DNA of 46,721 nucleotides from Bacteroidetes bacterium HGW-Bacteroidetes-4 (GTDB taxonomy: Bacteria > Bacteroidota > Bacteroidia > Bacteroidales > SZUA-534): assembly GCA_002840905.1 (NCBI GenBank), contig PHDD01000031.1, positions 1 to 46,721 of the forward strand. Reading direction: 5' to 3'. Below, piece after piece: positions 34,255 to 42,896 of the stretch. The stretch's first letter is position 1; every line of letters starts with the position of its first letter. The translations under genes were made by a program, and so were the position numbers. The notes beneath the pieces are model-generated. The model saw nothing but the letters and a program-made list of their open reading frames with translations, did no database searches and had not been told where the DNA came from.

Positions 34255-35805
34255 ATGAAAAACTTTTTCCTTGTGTGTGTGCTTCTATGGGCAGTAATTT
34301 TCCAGCTAAAAGCGCAAAATTATTTAATGACATCACCCGAAGGGTTCGGTGCCGGAACAACGGGAGGTGGGCAGGCTACCCCGGTAATTGTTAACACTTA
34401 CGATGAATTAAAAACCGAATTAACGGCTATCGATCCTGCTGTAGTCATGGTTTCCGGAACAATTACCATTCCTGACGGGGGATATATAAATGCAGTTATT
34501 AAAAATAAAACTTTATTGGGATTGCCCGGGGCAACCTTAGTCAATGAGACACAAACATCGTCGGGAGCCGGAATTTTATATTTAAAAAATGGCTCAACCA
34601 ATGTTATTATTCGAAACCTGATTTTTGTGGGGCCTGGTGCATACGATATCGATGGCCGCGATAATATGACCGCTGATGGATGTGATCATTTGTGGGTTGA
34701 TCATTGTGAATTTCAGGATGGACAGGATGGAAATTTTGACATTAAAGGAAAAAGTGACAATGTAACCGTTTCATGGTGTAAATTTACCTATTTAAAACCT
34801 CCTGTTGCTGGTGGCTCGGGAGGCTCTAACGATCATCGCTTTACCAACCTGGTTGGGTCAAATAATTCAGATGCTCCAGCCGACGGTCATTTTAGTGTTA
34901 CCTTTATGGATAATTATTGGGCCGATGGTTGCCGCGAGCGCATGCCCCGTGCCCGGAATGCCGAATTACATATTCTTAATTGCTACTACAACACCTCGGT
35001 TACTGGTTCTCTGGCGATTGGCCTGGGAGGTGGTATTAACAATACCACTTGTTATGTGGAAGGAACCCACTTTGCTCAAATTGGGAGCGTATACAAAAGT
35101 TACACCAGCACCGACGGAGGCACCGTAGATATTAACTATGAGAACTGTTTAGGAGGGAAATCAAATATTGGTATCGTTACAGCTCCCAATTACCAAATTT
35201 CCATGATGCCTGTTGAACAGGTAGAGGCTGCTGTAACCAACGAAACCTGCGGTGCAGGAGCAAACCTGCAGGTTACCGCTGCAGGAGAAATTTCAGTAGC
35301 TTGCCAGGGAACGGTATATTATCATCTGGCTACTGGTTTTACTGGAACCGGATGGGGAACAGTTAAAGTAAGCCCCGAAGGAGGAAGTTATGAACCCGGA
35401 ACCGTAATTACCCTCACAGCAACACCCAACGCCCAAAGCACCTTCGATGGATGGAGCGGCGATTTAAGCGGAAATACCAATCCAACCACAGTTACCCTCG
35501 ATGCCAACACAACGATAAATGCCATCTTTACCCTGACCACTGGAATAGAGAATCAAACCGAAGCTCCCCTGGCTATTTATCCAGGAATTTTCGATGAGGT
35601 ATTTTATATTCATGTTGCAAATGACACGTATCAGGACTTGACAGTACAACTTATTTCAATTACCGGCAAAATAGTTTACACCCAACAGGGAAAGGTTGTT
35701 GCTGGAACCATTGAAATACAGCCTGGGAATCTCTCCAAAGGAATTTATTTCTGCAGGGTGCAACTGGGGAAAAGCATTACTACTCATAAATTGATTAAGC
35801 AATAA
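34255..35805 (+). CDS. T9SS-secreted pectate lyase (polysaccharide lyase family 1)
   Basis: Cleaves pectate by Ca-dependent beta-elimination outside the cell. The 516-residue protein has a signal peptide (about 1-20) and a PL1 right-handed beta-helix (about 24-335). Family signatures are visible: CDHLWVDHCEFQDGQDGNFDIK (calcium-binding acids), SDNVTVSWCKFTYLK, and VTFMDNYWADGCRERMPRARNAELHILNCYYN, with the catalytic Arg expected in RMPRAR. Residues about 355-430 form an InlB-type bacterial repeat (VKVSPEGGSYEPGTVITLTATP ... FDGWSGDLSG). The end (about 440-516; GKIVYTQQGKVVAGTIEI ... GIYFCRVQLGKSITTHKLIKQ) is a type IX sorting domain. No SusC/SusD genes are adjacent. Strong terminator follows. 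Confidence 0.92.
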   Translation: MKNFFLVCVLLWAVIFQLKAQNYLMTSPEGFGAGTTGGGQATPVIVNTYDELKTELTAIDPAVVMVSGTITIPDGGYINAVIKNKTLLGLPGATLVNETQTSSGAGILYLKNGSTNVIIRNLIFVGPGAYDIDGRDNMTADGCDHLWVDHCEFQDGQDGNFDIKGKSDNVTVSWCKFTYLKPPVAGGSGGSNDHRFTNLVGSNNSDAPADGHFSVTFMDNYWADGCRERMPRARNAELHILNCYYNTSVTGSLAIGLGGGINNTTCYVEGTHFAQIGSVYKSYTSTDGGTVDINYENCLGGKSNIGIVTAPNYQISMMPVEQVEAAVTNETCGAGANLQVTAAGEISVACQGTVYYHLATGFTGTGWGTVKVSPEGGSYEPGTVITLTATPNAQSTFDGWSGDLSGNTNPTTVTLDANTTINAIFTLTTGIENQTEAPLAIYPGIFDEVFYIHVANDTYQDLTVQLISITGKIVYTQQGKVVAGTIEIQPGNLSKGIYFCRVQLGKSITTHKLIKQ

Positions 35806-35825
35806 TCAACTTAATAATAGGTACG

Positions 35826-35860
35826 AAAGCTGTTTGTTATTTTGACGGACAGCTTTTTTT
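35826..35860 (+). terminator. Terminator of the pectate lyase gene
   Basis: AAAGCTGT (35826-35833) pairs with ACAGCTTT (35849-35856) and is followed by further T residues. It starts 20 bases past the stop codon. Confidence 0.82.
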
Positions 35861-36102
35861 AGTTTGGAGCAGAGCAGTCGGATGGGTTGGTCAGTATTTA
35901 CTGCCCACCAATCGGTAATTGGGTTACTCAATAAATCCAGAACAGGTGACTGTTGGGGCGGAATTTGGCAAATCTTTTTTTAATTCTCCACAGATTGTTG
36001 CATCTTTGACTATTGTTTTTAATGCTTTGGAATCGAATCTGGAATTAGCAAGAACACAAAAAAAAGCCCAGTTCGACCCGACATTATTTTAACTTTTATC
36101 AA

Positions 36103-37356
36103 ATGAAGAAGATTATTCTGTTTTTATTGGTTGGCTTTGCGCTTATTGTGCTGGTTCAGGATTTTCTGGTCAGCAAAAAGAAAGCCGAATCGCATAAACC
36201 GAGGCCTTATCTGGTGGTATTGTCGCTCGATGGTTTTCGTTGGGATTACCAGCAAAAAGCGCAAACACCCTGGCTCGATTCCATTACCCGTAATGGGGTA
36301 AAGGCTCAGGGACTGCAACCGGCTTTCCCTTCAAAAACCTTTCCCAACCATTATACCCTTGCCACCGGCTTGTATCCGGGAAACCACGAATTAATTTCGA
36401 ATAGCTTTTTTGCTCCCGATTTGAATTTGCACTATGCCATCCGCGATAGAAGTAAGGTTGAGGACGGTCGGTTTTATAAAGGTGAGCCCATTTGGGTTAC
36501 TGCCGAAGCCCAAAAGGTAAGAACCGGTTCGTATTTTTGGGTGGGTTCCGAAGCAACCATTAAAGGTTATGCGCCTACATATACAAAAAAGTATGAGCAT
36601 AAATTTCCCTACATGCAACGGGTCGATTCGGTAATCGACTGGTTGCAGAAACCCTACAAGCAGCGCCCAAAACTGGTGATGTGGTATCTGGCCGAAGCCG
36701 ACGATGTGGGTCACCGGCATGGTCCCGACAGTCCGCAAATTGTAGATGCGGTTCAGATGCTCGACAGTGTGATAGGTGCTTTTATGACCAAAGCCCGGCA
36801 ACTCGACATTCGCGATTCATTAAACTTTGTAATAGTTTCTGATCATGGTATGGGAGCTTTCGATTTGGAGCATACCGTGTATTTTAATGAGTACGTTAAG
36901 CCCCATTGGATTGATACTACCTTTGGAGGCAATCCCTTTATGCTGGTTCAGGCTGTTCCTGAATATGTTGATTCGGTTGCGCACGCTTTCAGCAATGTAG
37001 AGGGAGTAAGCATCTGGAAAAAGGAAGAATTGCCTGAGCGCTTTCACTTAAAACAAAGCAGTCGTTTAAGCAACCTGGTAATGGTGGCCGACAGCGGCTG
37101 GAGCCTGACTTATAAACGGGGACGGCGGTTTTATGCCGGGGGAACGCATGGTTACGACAACGAAAATCGCGATATGTACGGAATTTTTTATGCCATTGGT
37201 CCCAATTTTAAAGCAGGTTACGATGCAGGAATTCTTTACAATACCGATATTTACAACCTGATGGCTAAAATACTGGAAATAAAACCGGCTCCAAACGATG
37301 GAAAACCGGAACAGATAATGCATGTATTAAAAGAAACAAAAATGCCGGAAAATTAA
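36103..37356 (+). CDS. Type I phosphodiesterase / nucleotide pyrophosphatase (NPP, alkaline phosphatase superfamily)
   Basis: Hydrolyses nucleotide pyrophosphate or phosphodiester bonds outside the cytoplasm. The 417-residue protein has one N-terminal hydrophobic segment (IILFLLVGFALIVLVQDFLV), probably an uncleaved anchor or signal. Bimetal-site residues are visible in order: LSLDGFRWDY (Asp), the nucleophile Thr in PAFPSKTFPNHYTLATGLYPGNHE, LAEADDVGHRHGPDS (Asp and His), VSDHGMGAF (Asp-His) and GTHGYDN (His). These are the six ligands and nucleophile of the NPP family. Full length, monocistronic. Its last four codons before the stop form the left arm of the terminator hairpin that follows. 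Confidence 0.93.
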   Translation: MKKIILFLLVGFALIVLVQDFLVSKKKAESHKPRPYLVVLSLDGFRWDYQQKAQTPWLDSITRNGVKAQGLQPAFPSKTFPNHYTLATGLYPGNHELISNSFFAPDLNLHYAIRDRSKVEDGRFYKGEPIWVTAEAQKVRTGSYFWVGSEATIKGYAPTYTKKYEHKFPYMQRVDSVIDWLQKPYKQRPKLVMWYLAEADDVGHRHGPDSPQIVDAVQMLDSVIGAFMTKARQLDIRDSLNFVIVSDHGMGAFDLEHTVYFNEYVKPHWIDTTFGGNPFMLVQAVPEYVDSVAHAFSNVEGVSIWKKEELPERFHLKQSSRLSNLVMVADSGWSLTYKRGRRFYAGGTHGYDNENRDMYGIFYAIGPNFKAGYDAGILYNTDIYNLMAKILEIKPAPNDGKPEQIMHVLKETKMPEN

Positions 37357-37369
37357 TCCGGCATTTTTT
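37338..37369. terminator. Bidirectional terminator overlapping the NPP stop codon
   Basis: AAAAATGCCGGA (37338-37349) and TCCGGCATTTTT (37357-37368) pair perfectly over twelve bases. The left arm lies inside the NPP coding sequence and the loop holds its stop codon. A-run and T-run make it usable by the convergent aminotransferase operon as well. Confidence 0.9.
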
Positions 37370-37392
37370 ATCTTGTTTCTGTGTTTAATCTC

Positions 37393-38595
37393 TTATTCCA
37401 GGGTTCTTCCCGGGTAGGCGTGCAAGGCTTTTTCCAGGGTCTCCATGGCCAGTTTTAAATCTTCTTTTTTAAGTACATAAGCAATACGTACTTCGTTATG
37501 GCCTTTCCCTTTGGTGGTGTAGAAACCACTGGCAGGAGCGAGCATTACCGTTTGGTTTTTGTATTCAAAATCTTTTAGTATCCATTCGCAAAATTTTTCA
37601 CTGCTGTCGACCGGAAGTTTTACAATGGTGTAAAAAGCACCTTTGGGCATGGGGCAAATCACACCTTCCATTTTATTCAGAGCCTCAACGGTAAAGTTTC
37701 GTCGATCGATGTATTCGTTATACACTTCGTCGAAGTAGGTTTTTGGTGTGTCTAACGAAGCTTCACCGGCAATCTGTCCAAAACTTGGAGGACTTAATCG
37801 TGCCTGGGCAAACTTCATGGCAGTGGCTATCACTTCTTTGTTTTTAGATACCAGGGCACCAATTCGTGTTCCGCATGAGCTGTAGCGTTTCGAAACCGAA
37901 TCGACCAAAATCACATTTTGCTGAATATCTTTTAACAACATGGCCGAGAAGTGGGTGTGGCCATCGTAGCAAAACTCGCGGTAAACCTCATCGGAGTAAA
38001 TGTATAAATCGTGTTTTTTGGCAATGGCAGCCAGTTTGCGCAGTTCCTCTTCGCTGTAGAGGTATCCCGTTGGGTTGCTGGGGTTGCAAATGAGTATTCC
38101 CCGGGTGTTTTTGTTAATCAATTCTTCAAATTTCTCAATGGGCGGCAAGGCAAATCCATTTTCGATGATGGCCGTTACCGGAACCAGTTTAACCCCAACA
38201 GTAATTGCAAAGGCCGTGTAGTTGGCATAAAATGGTTCGGGAATAATTACTTCGTCGCCGGGATTCAGGGTGCTTTGAAAAGCAAAAATCAAGGCTTCAG
38301 AACCACCGGTAGTAATCAGCATTTCAGTATGATCGACTTCAATTCCCAATCCCTGATAGTAACCGGCCAGTTTGCGGCGGTATGATTCGTTTCCGGCCGA
38401 GTGGCTGTACTCAACCACTTTGCCATCAAAATTTCGGATGGCATCCAGGGCTACTTCAGGAGTTTTAATATCGGGCTGTCCAATGTTGAGGTGATATACT
38501 TTTCGGCCTTTACGTTTGGCTTCTTCCGCAAAGGGAACCAGCTTCCGTATGGGCGACGATGGCATTTGAATTCCTTTATCTGATATTTTTGGCAT
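37393..38595 (-). CDS. Pyridoxal-phosphate aminotransferase, class I/II (aspartate aminotransferase-like)
   Basis: A 400-residue cytosolic fold-type I aminotransferase. Motifs seen are YHLNIGQPDIKTPE near the N-terminus, TTGGSEALIFAFQ (cofactor phosphate loop), ICNPSNPTGYLYSEEEL with the conserved Asn, and YSDEVYREFCYDG with the cofactor-stacking Asp-Tyr. The PLP-binding lysine is in VDSVSKRYSSCGTRIGALVS and the substrate carboxylate-binding Arg is in GHNEVRIAYV. The group is usually annotated as aspartate aminotransferase of the I-gamma type; alanine or aromatic substrates cannot be excluded. It starts 7 bases after the DUF1573 gene, so the two share an mRNA. Confidence 0.93.
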   Translation of the reverse strand: MPKISDKGIQMPSSPIRKLVPFAEEAKRKGRKVYHLNIGQPDIKTPEVALDAIRNFDGKVVEYSHSAGNESYRRKLAGYYQGLGIEVDHTEMLITTGGSEALIFAFQSTLNPGDEVIIPEPFYANYTAFAITVGVKLVPVTAIIENGFALPPIEKFEELINKNTRGILICNPSNPTGYLYSEEELRKLAAIAKKHDLYIYSDEVYREFCYDGHTHFSAMLLKDIQQNVILVDSVSKRYSSCGTRIGALVSKNKEVIATAMKFAQARLSPPSFGQIAGEASLDTPKTYFDEVYNEYIDRRNFTVEALNKMEGVICPMPKGAFYTIVKLPVDSSEKFCEWILKDFEYKNQTVMLAPASGFYTTKGKGHNEVRIAYVLKKEDLKLAMETLEKALHAYPGRTLE

Positions 38596-38602
38596 GATAG
38601 AA

Positions 38603-39061
38603 TTAGTTTATCTGTTGATTAGTAAAATTTGTCGTTTTTTTACGAAATCCTTTCTTCGATTTGTACTCAGCTACGGATCCCGTAATACTTAGTTTTAAAG
38701 GCTTGTCTGCAAAATTGGTATAAACCATTATCAATTTTTCAAAATATCCGGGCTCCAAAGCATCAAAAACCACTCCAATGTTTGCCGTCTGGTTTTGTGG
38801 CACCGGATTTTTGGTCCAGTTGGGCGAGGTGCATCCACACGAGGTGGAAACATGCCAGATTACCAGAGGCTTGGTGTTTTTATTGGTGAGTTCAAAAGTA
38901 AATGTGGCTTTTTCTCCTTTTTCCAAAATCCCAAAATCATGTTTGTCCGTGTTACATTCAATGTATTGATCGGGTTTGGTTGGTAAGCTGTCTGTTACCG
39001 GCTGACCCCAAAGGGTGGCAGTAATAAAGGAAAAAAGAAGCGCAGACAATAATTTAGCCAT
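38603..39061 (-). CDS. Secreted DUF1573 protein
   Basis: A 152-residue exported protein with one DUF1573 immunoglobulin-like domain (about 35-130): HDFGILEKGEKATFTFELTNKNTKPLVIWHVSTSCGCTSPNWTKNPVPQNQTANIGVVFD, the typical Cys-Gly-Cys loop included. Function unknown; widespread in Bacteroidota. I start it at MAKLLSALLFSFI rather than four codons upstream (39073). The promoter match at 39085-39092 would begin the mRNA near 39078, leaving almost no leader for the longer form. First of two genes with the aminotransferase. Confidence 0.87.
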   Translation of the reverse strand: MAKLLSALLFSFITATLWGQPVTDSLPTKPDQYIECNTDKHDFGILEKGEKATFTFELTNKNTKPLVIWHVSTSCGCTSPNWTKNPVPQNQTANIGVVFDALEPGYFEKLIMVYTNFADKPLKLSITGSVAEYKSKKGFRKKTTNFTNQQIN

Positions 39062-39084
39062 TCCGGAAATCATTTTTAAGTGTT

Positions 39085-39114
39085 CAAAATTACAACTTTA
39101 AAAGTAATAGCAAG
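39085..39114 (-). promoter_or_regulatory. Promoter of the DUF1573-aminotransferase operon
   Basis: TAATTTTG (minus strand, 39092-39085) matches TAnnTTTG exactly. CTTG (39114-39111), 18 bases further upstream, fits the -33 TTTG with one mismatch. The expected start near 39078 decides in favour of the ATG at 39061. Confidence 0.55.
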
Positions 39115-39200
39115 GCTCATGGTTTCTATTATTTAACATGATTTTTGTAAGCTATTTAGGCGTAAAGCAACAGTTTTTATACGAAATTTTTGGTTTAATT

Positions 39201-39242
39201 AAAAAGGATGGTACCCAGTAAATGATGTGGTGCCATCCTTTT
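39201..39242 (-). terminator. Terminator of purE
   Basis: AAAAAGGATGGTACC (39201-39215) and GGTGCCATCCTTTT (39229-39242) pair over about 14 bases with one G-T pair. The T-run on the minus strand follows directly. It lies 26 bases after the purE stop codon and separates purE from the DUF1573 operon. Confidence 0.88.
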
Positions 39243-39268
39243 CAATTTATGAGATTAACCCAAATTGG

Positions 39269-39775
39269 TTAATTGGTTTTGTAATCGTATTTTATTGATT
39301 GAATATCCTGATTGGCTTTAACAATTTTTTCTTTCAGGCCTTCTTTGTATTGTACGGTGGCATTAAATACAGCGGCATCAGCAACACCTAAAATCTGTGC
39401 GGCAAGAATTCCGGCATTTTGTGCACCGTTGATTCCAACGGTGGCTACGGGAATTCCCGGAGGCATCTGTGCTATCGAAAGCAAAGCATCCATTCCCTCA
39501 AGCGTAGCATTTATCGGAACTCCAATAACAGGTAGTGGAGTCATAGCGGCAATTACACCGGGCAAATGCGCAGCCATTCCGGCACCGGCAATTATAACTT
39601 TTATTCCGCGGTCAGCAGCTTCTTTGGCAAAGGCTTCAACCTGTTCCGGGGTCCGGTGTGCCGACAGGGCATTCATTTCAAACGGGATGCGCAATTCGTT
39701 CAATAATTTGGCAGCTTTTTCCATAATAGGTAAATCCGAAGTGCTGCCCATTATGATACTTACTTTTGGTTCCAT
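39269..39775 (-). CDS. purE: N5-carboxyaminoimidazole ribonucleotide mutase
   Basis: Converts N5-CAIR to CAIR in purine synthesis. The 168-residue protein has the class I PurE signatures IIMGSTSDLPIMEKA (substrate-binding Ser-Asp), ALSAHRTPEQ with the catalytic His, IIAGAGMAAHLPGVIAAMTPLPVIGVP, and ATVGINGAQNAGILAAQILG. Length fits the octameric bacterial enzyme. It is not next to purK in this window; the gene on its upstream side is the divergent hpt. The pair purE/hpt places de novo and salvage purine genes back to back. Confidence 0.96.
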   Translation of the reverse strand: MEPKVSIIMGSTSDLPIMEKAAKLLNELRIPFEMNALSAHRTPEQVEAFAKEAADRGIKVIIAGAGMAAHLPGVIAAMTPLPVIGVPINATLEGMDALLSIAQMPPGIPVATVGINGAQNAGILAAQILGVADAAVFNATVQYKEGLKEKIVKANQDIQSIKYDYKTN

Positions 39776-40006
39776 TGGTATTCTTTTTAAAAATAGTAAT
39801 TGGTAAAAGGAAAAATGTTTATTTTCGCAACAAATTAAACTAAAAATTAAATAATTTATAAATTAACTTCAGGCAATTGGTTTTCATTTGCTTAATATGT
39901 GTTGTATTAATCAATTAAATGCTAACAAAATACAAGCGTTTTGGTTTTAAATATGTTTTAGAATCTGTTTAATAACTTTTAAAGATGCTGCAAAATGGTT
40001 TTTTCT

Positions 40007-40039
40007 TTTGCCGATAAATTATCGATAGTCGTATTTTTG
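40007..40039 (+). promoter_or_regulatory. Promoter of the hpt-adk operon
   Basis: TATTTTTG (40032-40039) matches TAnnTTTG. TTTG (40007-40010) lies 21 bases upstream in the -33 position. The start would be near 40046, 16 bases before the hpt ATG. This is one of the clearest Bacteroidota-type promoters in the window. Confidence 0.65.
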
Positions 40040-40061
40040 TAAAAATTCAATCAAAATAATA

Positions 40062-40598
40062 ATGAAAGAAATTCAGGTACTGGATAAAAAGTTTAAAGTT
40101 TCTATTCCTTCCAACGAAATTGAACAAGCCATAAAAAAAATGGCTCAGCAGATTAGCGAAGATTTGGCCGGGAAGAACGTGCTTTTTTTAGGCATACTTA
40201 ACGGTTGTTTTATGTTTGCCGGTGATTTGTTTAAATCCATCGATTTGGAATGCCAGATTACCTTTTTAAAGCTGGCCTCGTATCAGGGAACTTCATCGTC
40301 GGGCAATGTGAAAAGGCTGATTGGTATTAATGAAGATATGGAAGGAAAAACGGTGGTTATTCTCGAAGATATTATCGATACCGGAAACACCCTTGAGAGT
40401 ATTATCAAACAATTGAAAGGTTATGAGCCGGCCGAGATTAAAATAGCCACCCTGCTTTTTAAACCCGAAGCTTACCAGGGTGATATATCTGTTGATTATG
40501 TTGGTTTTGAGATTCCCAACAGTTTTATTATTGGATATGGCCTCGATTACGATGGATATGGACGAAATTTAAGCGATATTTATACGATAGTAGAATAA
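40062..40598 (+). CDS. hpt: Hypoxanthine phosphoribosyltransferase
   Basis: Salvages hypoxanthine (and often guanine) with PRPP to give IMP/GMP. The 178-residue protein has the phosphoribosyltransferase fold. LFLGILNGCFMFAGDLFKSI carries the first loop, and ITFLKLASYQGTSSSGNVK the flexible loop. The PRPP-binding motif VVILEDIIDTGNTL has the two acidic residues and the TGNTL phosphate loop. The base-binding region is DYVGFEIPNSFIIGYGLDYDGYGRNL. The size and order match bacterial Hpt. It is followed after 25 bases by adk on the same strand. Confidence 0.95.
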   Translation: MKEIQVLDKKFKVSIPSNEIEQAIKKMAQQISEDLAGKNVLFLGILNGCFMFAGDLFKSIDLECQITFLKLASYQGTSSSGNVKRLIGINEDMEGKTVVILEDIIDTGNTLESIIKQLKGYEPAEIKIATLLFKPEAYQGDISVDYVGFEIPNSFIIGYGLDYDGYGRNLSDIYTIVE

Positions 40599-40623
40599 TT
40601 ATAAACCCACAGCTCTTACTATT

Positions 40624-41199
40624 ATGTTCAATATAGTAATATTTGGGCCTCCGGGTTCCGGAAAAGGAACGCAATCGGAGCGGATTATTGAAAAGTATCA
40701 ATTGGTACATCTTTCAACAGGCGATTTGTTACGAGCTGAAAAACGCTCCGGTTCTGAACTTGGGAAGAAAATAATGGCATTGATTGATAAAGGTAACCTG
40801 GTGCCTGATGAGATGGTGCAACAAATGGTTCGGGCCTTTGTGCTTGAACACGCACACACGAATGGTTTTATTTTCGACGGATTTCCCCGCACGGTAAAAC
40901 AAGCCGAATGGCTGGAGAAGATGCTTGCAGAATTTAATGCAGAGGTAAATGTTTTGCTGGCACTCGAGGTTCCCGATGAGGAACTCCATAAACGACTGCT
41001 CTCGCGTGGAGCTATTTCGGGTAGGGCCGACGATCAGGATGATAAAATTATTAAGAACCGCATAAAAGTTTACCATTCCCAAACCATGCCAGTAATGGAT
41101 TTTTACAAAGGCCGAGGTCAATATAAGGGTGTAAATGGTGTAGGTACGCTTGATGATGTTTTTGAACGCATCTGCCGGACTATTGATAATACAAATTAA
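40624..41199 (+). CDS. adk: Adenylate kinase
   Basis: Interconverts AMP + ATP and 2 ADP. The 191-residue protein has the P-loop GPPGSGKGTQS (about 7-17), the AMP-binding LSTGDLLRAE and FDGFPRTVKQAEWLE, and the short LID segment LLSRGAISGRADDQDDKIIKNRIKVYHSQT with its arginines. The short LID without Zn-binding cysteines is the 'short' adenylate kinase form, common in Bacteroidota. No intrinsic terminator with a complete stem follows. Instead there is half of a GAGGTTGTCCC-type terminator and a repeat. Confidence 0.96.
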   Translation: MFNIVIFGPPGSGKGTQSERIIEKYQLVHLSTGDLLRAEKRSGSELGKKIMALIDKGNLVPDEMVQQMVRAFVLEHAHTNGFIFDGFPRTVKQAEWLEKMLAEFNAEVNVLLALEVPDEELHKRLLSRGAISGRADDQDDKIIKNRIKVYHSQTMPVMDFYKGRGQYKGVNGVGTLDDVFERICRTIDNTN

Positions 41200-41235
41200 G
41201 TCGATTGGTGGTGTAGTTACTATAAGATTTATTGT

Positions 41236-41253
41236 AAAAAAAGAGGTTGTCCC
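41236..41253 (+). repeat. Orphan left arm of a GAGGTTGTCCC-type terminator
   Basis: AAAAAAAGAGGTTGTCCC resembles the left arm of the terminator repeat at 8767-8910 (AAAAAGAGGCT...), but no complementary GGGACAACCTC follows before the next gene. It looks like a terminator cut in half. A perfect small hairpin, ACTTACA/TGTAAGT at 41278-41294, follows. Confidence 0.5.
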
Positions 41254-41301
41254 AAAAGTAATGCGCATTTACCAAAAACTTACAAAATGTAAGTAATCTT
41301 C

Positions 41302-41396
41302 AAAAAAGGAACGCTGATGATGCGGATTTTGACTGATTTTCACAGATCTAATCAGCGTAAATCAGTTTTTTCAGCGTTATCCGCGTTCTATCCCTT
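41302..41396. repeat. Palindromic intergenic repeat (AACGCTGAT/ATCAGCGT family)
   Basis: An imperfect inverted repeat of about 42-base arms. GAACGCTGATGATGCGGA (from 41309) faces ATCCGCGTTC (ending 41388). Inner words CTGATTTTCACAGA and TCTAATCAGCGTAAATCAG meet at the centre near 41347. Outer AAAAAAGG and CCCTTTT flanks extend it. It ends at the stop codon of the methyl-accepting protein and lies between the convergent adk and that gene. Words of this type (ATCCGCG, ATCAGCG) are, to my recollection, dispersed in Bacteroidota intergenic DNA. Confidence 0.7.
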
Positions 41397-42896
41397 TTAA
41401 TAGGCCAACTCCGATAATTCATCAGCACTGAGTGCCATCTGTTCTGAAGCGTGTGCATTTTGCTGCGTTACTTCGTTAAACTGTTGGGTGGCCTGATTAA
41501 TTTGTTCAGCCCCGTTTTTTTGTTCCAGACTCGATGCAGCAATTTCCTGTATCAGTGCCGTGTTTTTGTCAATATCGGGAACCAGCATTTTGGCTTTGTT
41601 TCCGGCTTCGGTCGAAACCTTCAGTCCTTTTTGTACCAGAACCGTAATTTGGTCGGCAGCAACTTTGCTTCGTTCGGCCAGTTTACGTACCTCAGCGGCC
41701 ACTACCGAAAACCCTTTACCGTGTTCACCTGCCCGGGCCGCTTCTACCGCAGCATTCAAGGCCAGAATATTGGTTTGGAAAGCTATTTCGCTAATGAAGC
41801 CAATTTTTTCTGTTATTTGTTTCATGGCAGCCACTGCTTCGCTTGATAGTTCGTTGGTTTCATTCACGTTTTTAGAGGTAGCCAGCGATATTTTTTCGGT
41901 AGTTACTGCATTTTCTGAACTTTGTTCAATATTAGCCAACATCTCTTCGACCGAGGCTGAAATTTCTTCTGCTGAAGCAGCCTGATCCGATGAACCTTTA
42001 GAAAGAGTTAATGCGTTGCTTTTTACTAAATCGCTACTCTGAACCAGTTGGTTCGCATTTTGGTTGATGGTGTCTACCGTAAGGCGAATTTGCGAAGCCA
42101 TATCGCGCAAAGCATCAGCTAATTGTCCAATTTCATCTCCCTGATGAATGTCAACGCTGGCATTTAAGTCGCCATTACCAATGCTTTTTGCAAAAGCAAC
42201 ACCTTTAACCAAAGGTTTCACAATGGCATTGTATAAAACAATTGAAACAGCAAGAGACAAAACCACCAAAATAATGCTGGCAATACTAATTACCCATAAA
42301 TTGTTTTTTGCATTCTTTTGCATCCGTATTATCATGGATTGATTTTCTTCGGTATATTTATTCTCAAGATATTCTAAAACTTTTTGAATTTTATTGGTCA
42401 GGGTAATTATGTCGCCACCTTCGTTAACTATAGGTTCTACTTCAAAAAATATCATGGCATCGTTGTACGAATCAAAATCAACCAGTTTCCCCATGATGCT
42501 TTTGATGTGCGATTCGAACAGCTCCATTTCTGAAAATATATAGGCAAGAGTGTCGGCATCAGCCTGATTGTTCCACTGTTTCGAGAGTTCGAGTAAATGG
42601 TGTTTTGCACTCACCAACTCAGTATCGAATAGATATTGGAGACGGATTTTGTCTGGCGTATCTTGTTGTTTGTCGATGTAAACCCAACCCCTGATTAAGT
42701 TTTTCGATTCTGCTACCAGGCCTTTCATGTTTTGAATGGCGGCAACAGTTGGCGAATTTACCTCGCTAATCTGGGCGTTGTCTTTTTGGCTATTGATTAA
42801 GGTTCGAGCTGATATCAGGCTATTAATAATAATAACTAATACAATTATTCCAAATCCAAAAACCAGCCGTTGCGCAAGGTTCATTTTTATTTTCAT
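41397..42896 (-). CDS. Methyl-accepting chemotaxis-type receptor
   Basis: A 499-residue membrane receptor. TM1 is at about 11-30, a four-helix-bundle-like periplasmic domain at 31-195, TM2 at 199-222, and HAMP at 223-275 ([20 protein letters not shown] ... [13 protein letters not shown]). The long cytoplasmic coiled coil has the conserved hairpin tip (about 364-408; [44 protein letters not shown]), where CheA/CheW normally dock. The protein ends soon after the return helix and has no CheR-tethering pentapeptide. No che genes are in the window. A YfiR-like periplasmic protein is encoded 324 bases upstream on the same strand and may be its partner. Confidence 0.93.
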   Translation of the reverse strand: MKIKMNLAQRLVFGFGIIVLVIIINSLISARTLINSQKDNAQISEVNSPTVAAIQNMKGLVAESKNLIRGWVYIDKQQDTPDKIRLQYLFDTELVSAKHHLLELSKQWNNQADADTLAYIFSEMELFESHIKSIMGKLVDFDSYNDAMIFFEVEPIVNEGGDIITLTNKIQKVLEYLENKYTEENQSMIIRMQKNAKNNLWVISIASIILVVLSLAVSIVLYNAIVKPLVKGVAFAKSIGNGDLNASVDIHQGDEIGQLADALRDMASQIRLTVDTINQNANQLVQSSDLVKSNALTLSKGSSDQAASAEEISASVEEMLANIEQSSENAVTTEKISLATSKNVNETNELSSEAVAAMKQITEKIGFISEIAFQTNILALNAAVEAARAGEHGKGFSVVAAEVRKLAERSKVAADQITVLVQKGLKVSTEAGNKAKMLVPDIDKNTALIQEIAASSLEQKNGAEQINQATQQFNEVTQQNAHASEQMALSADELSELAY

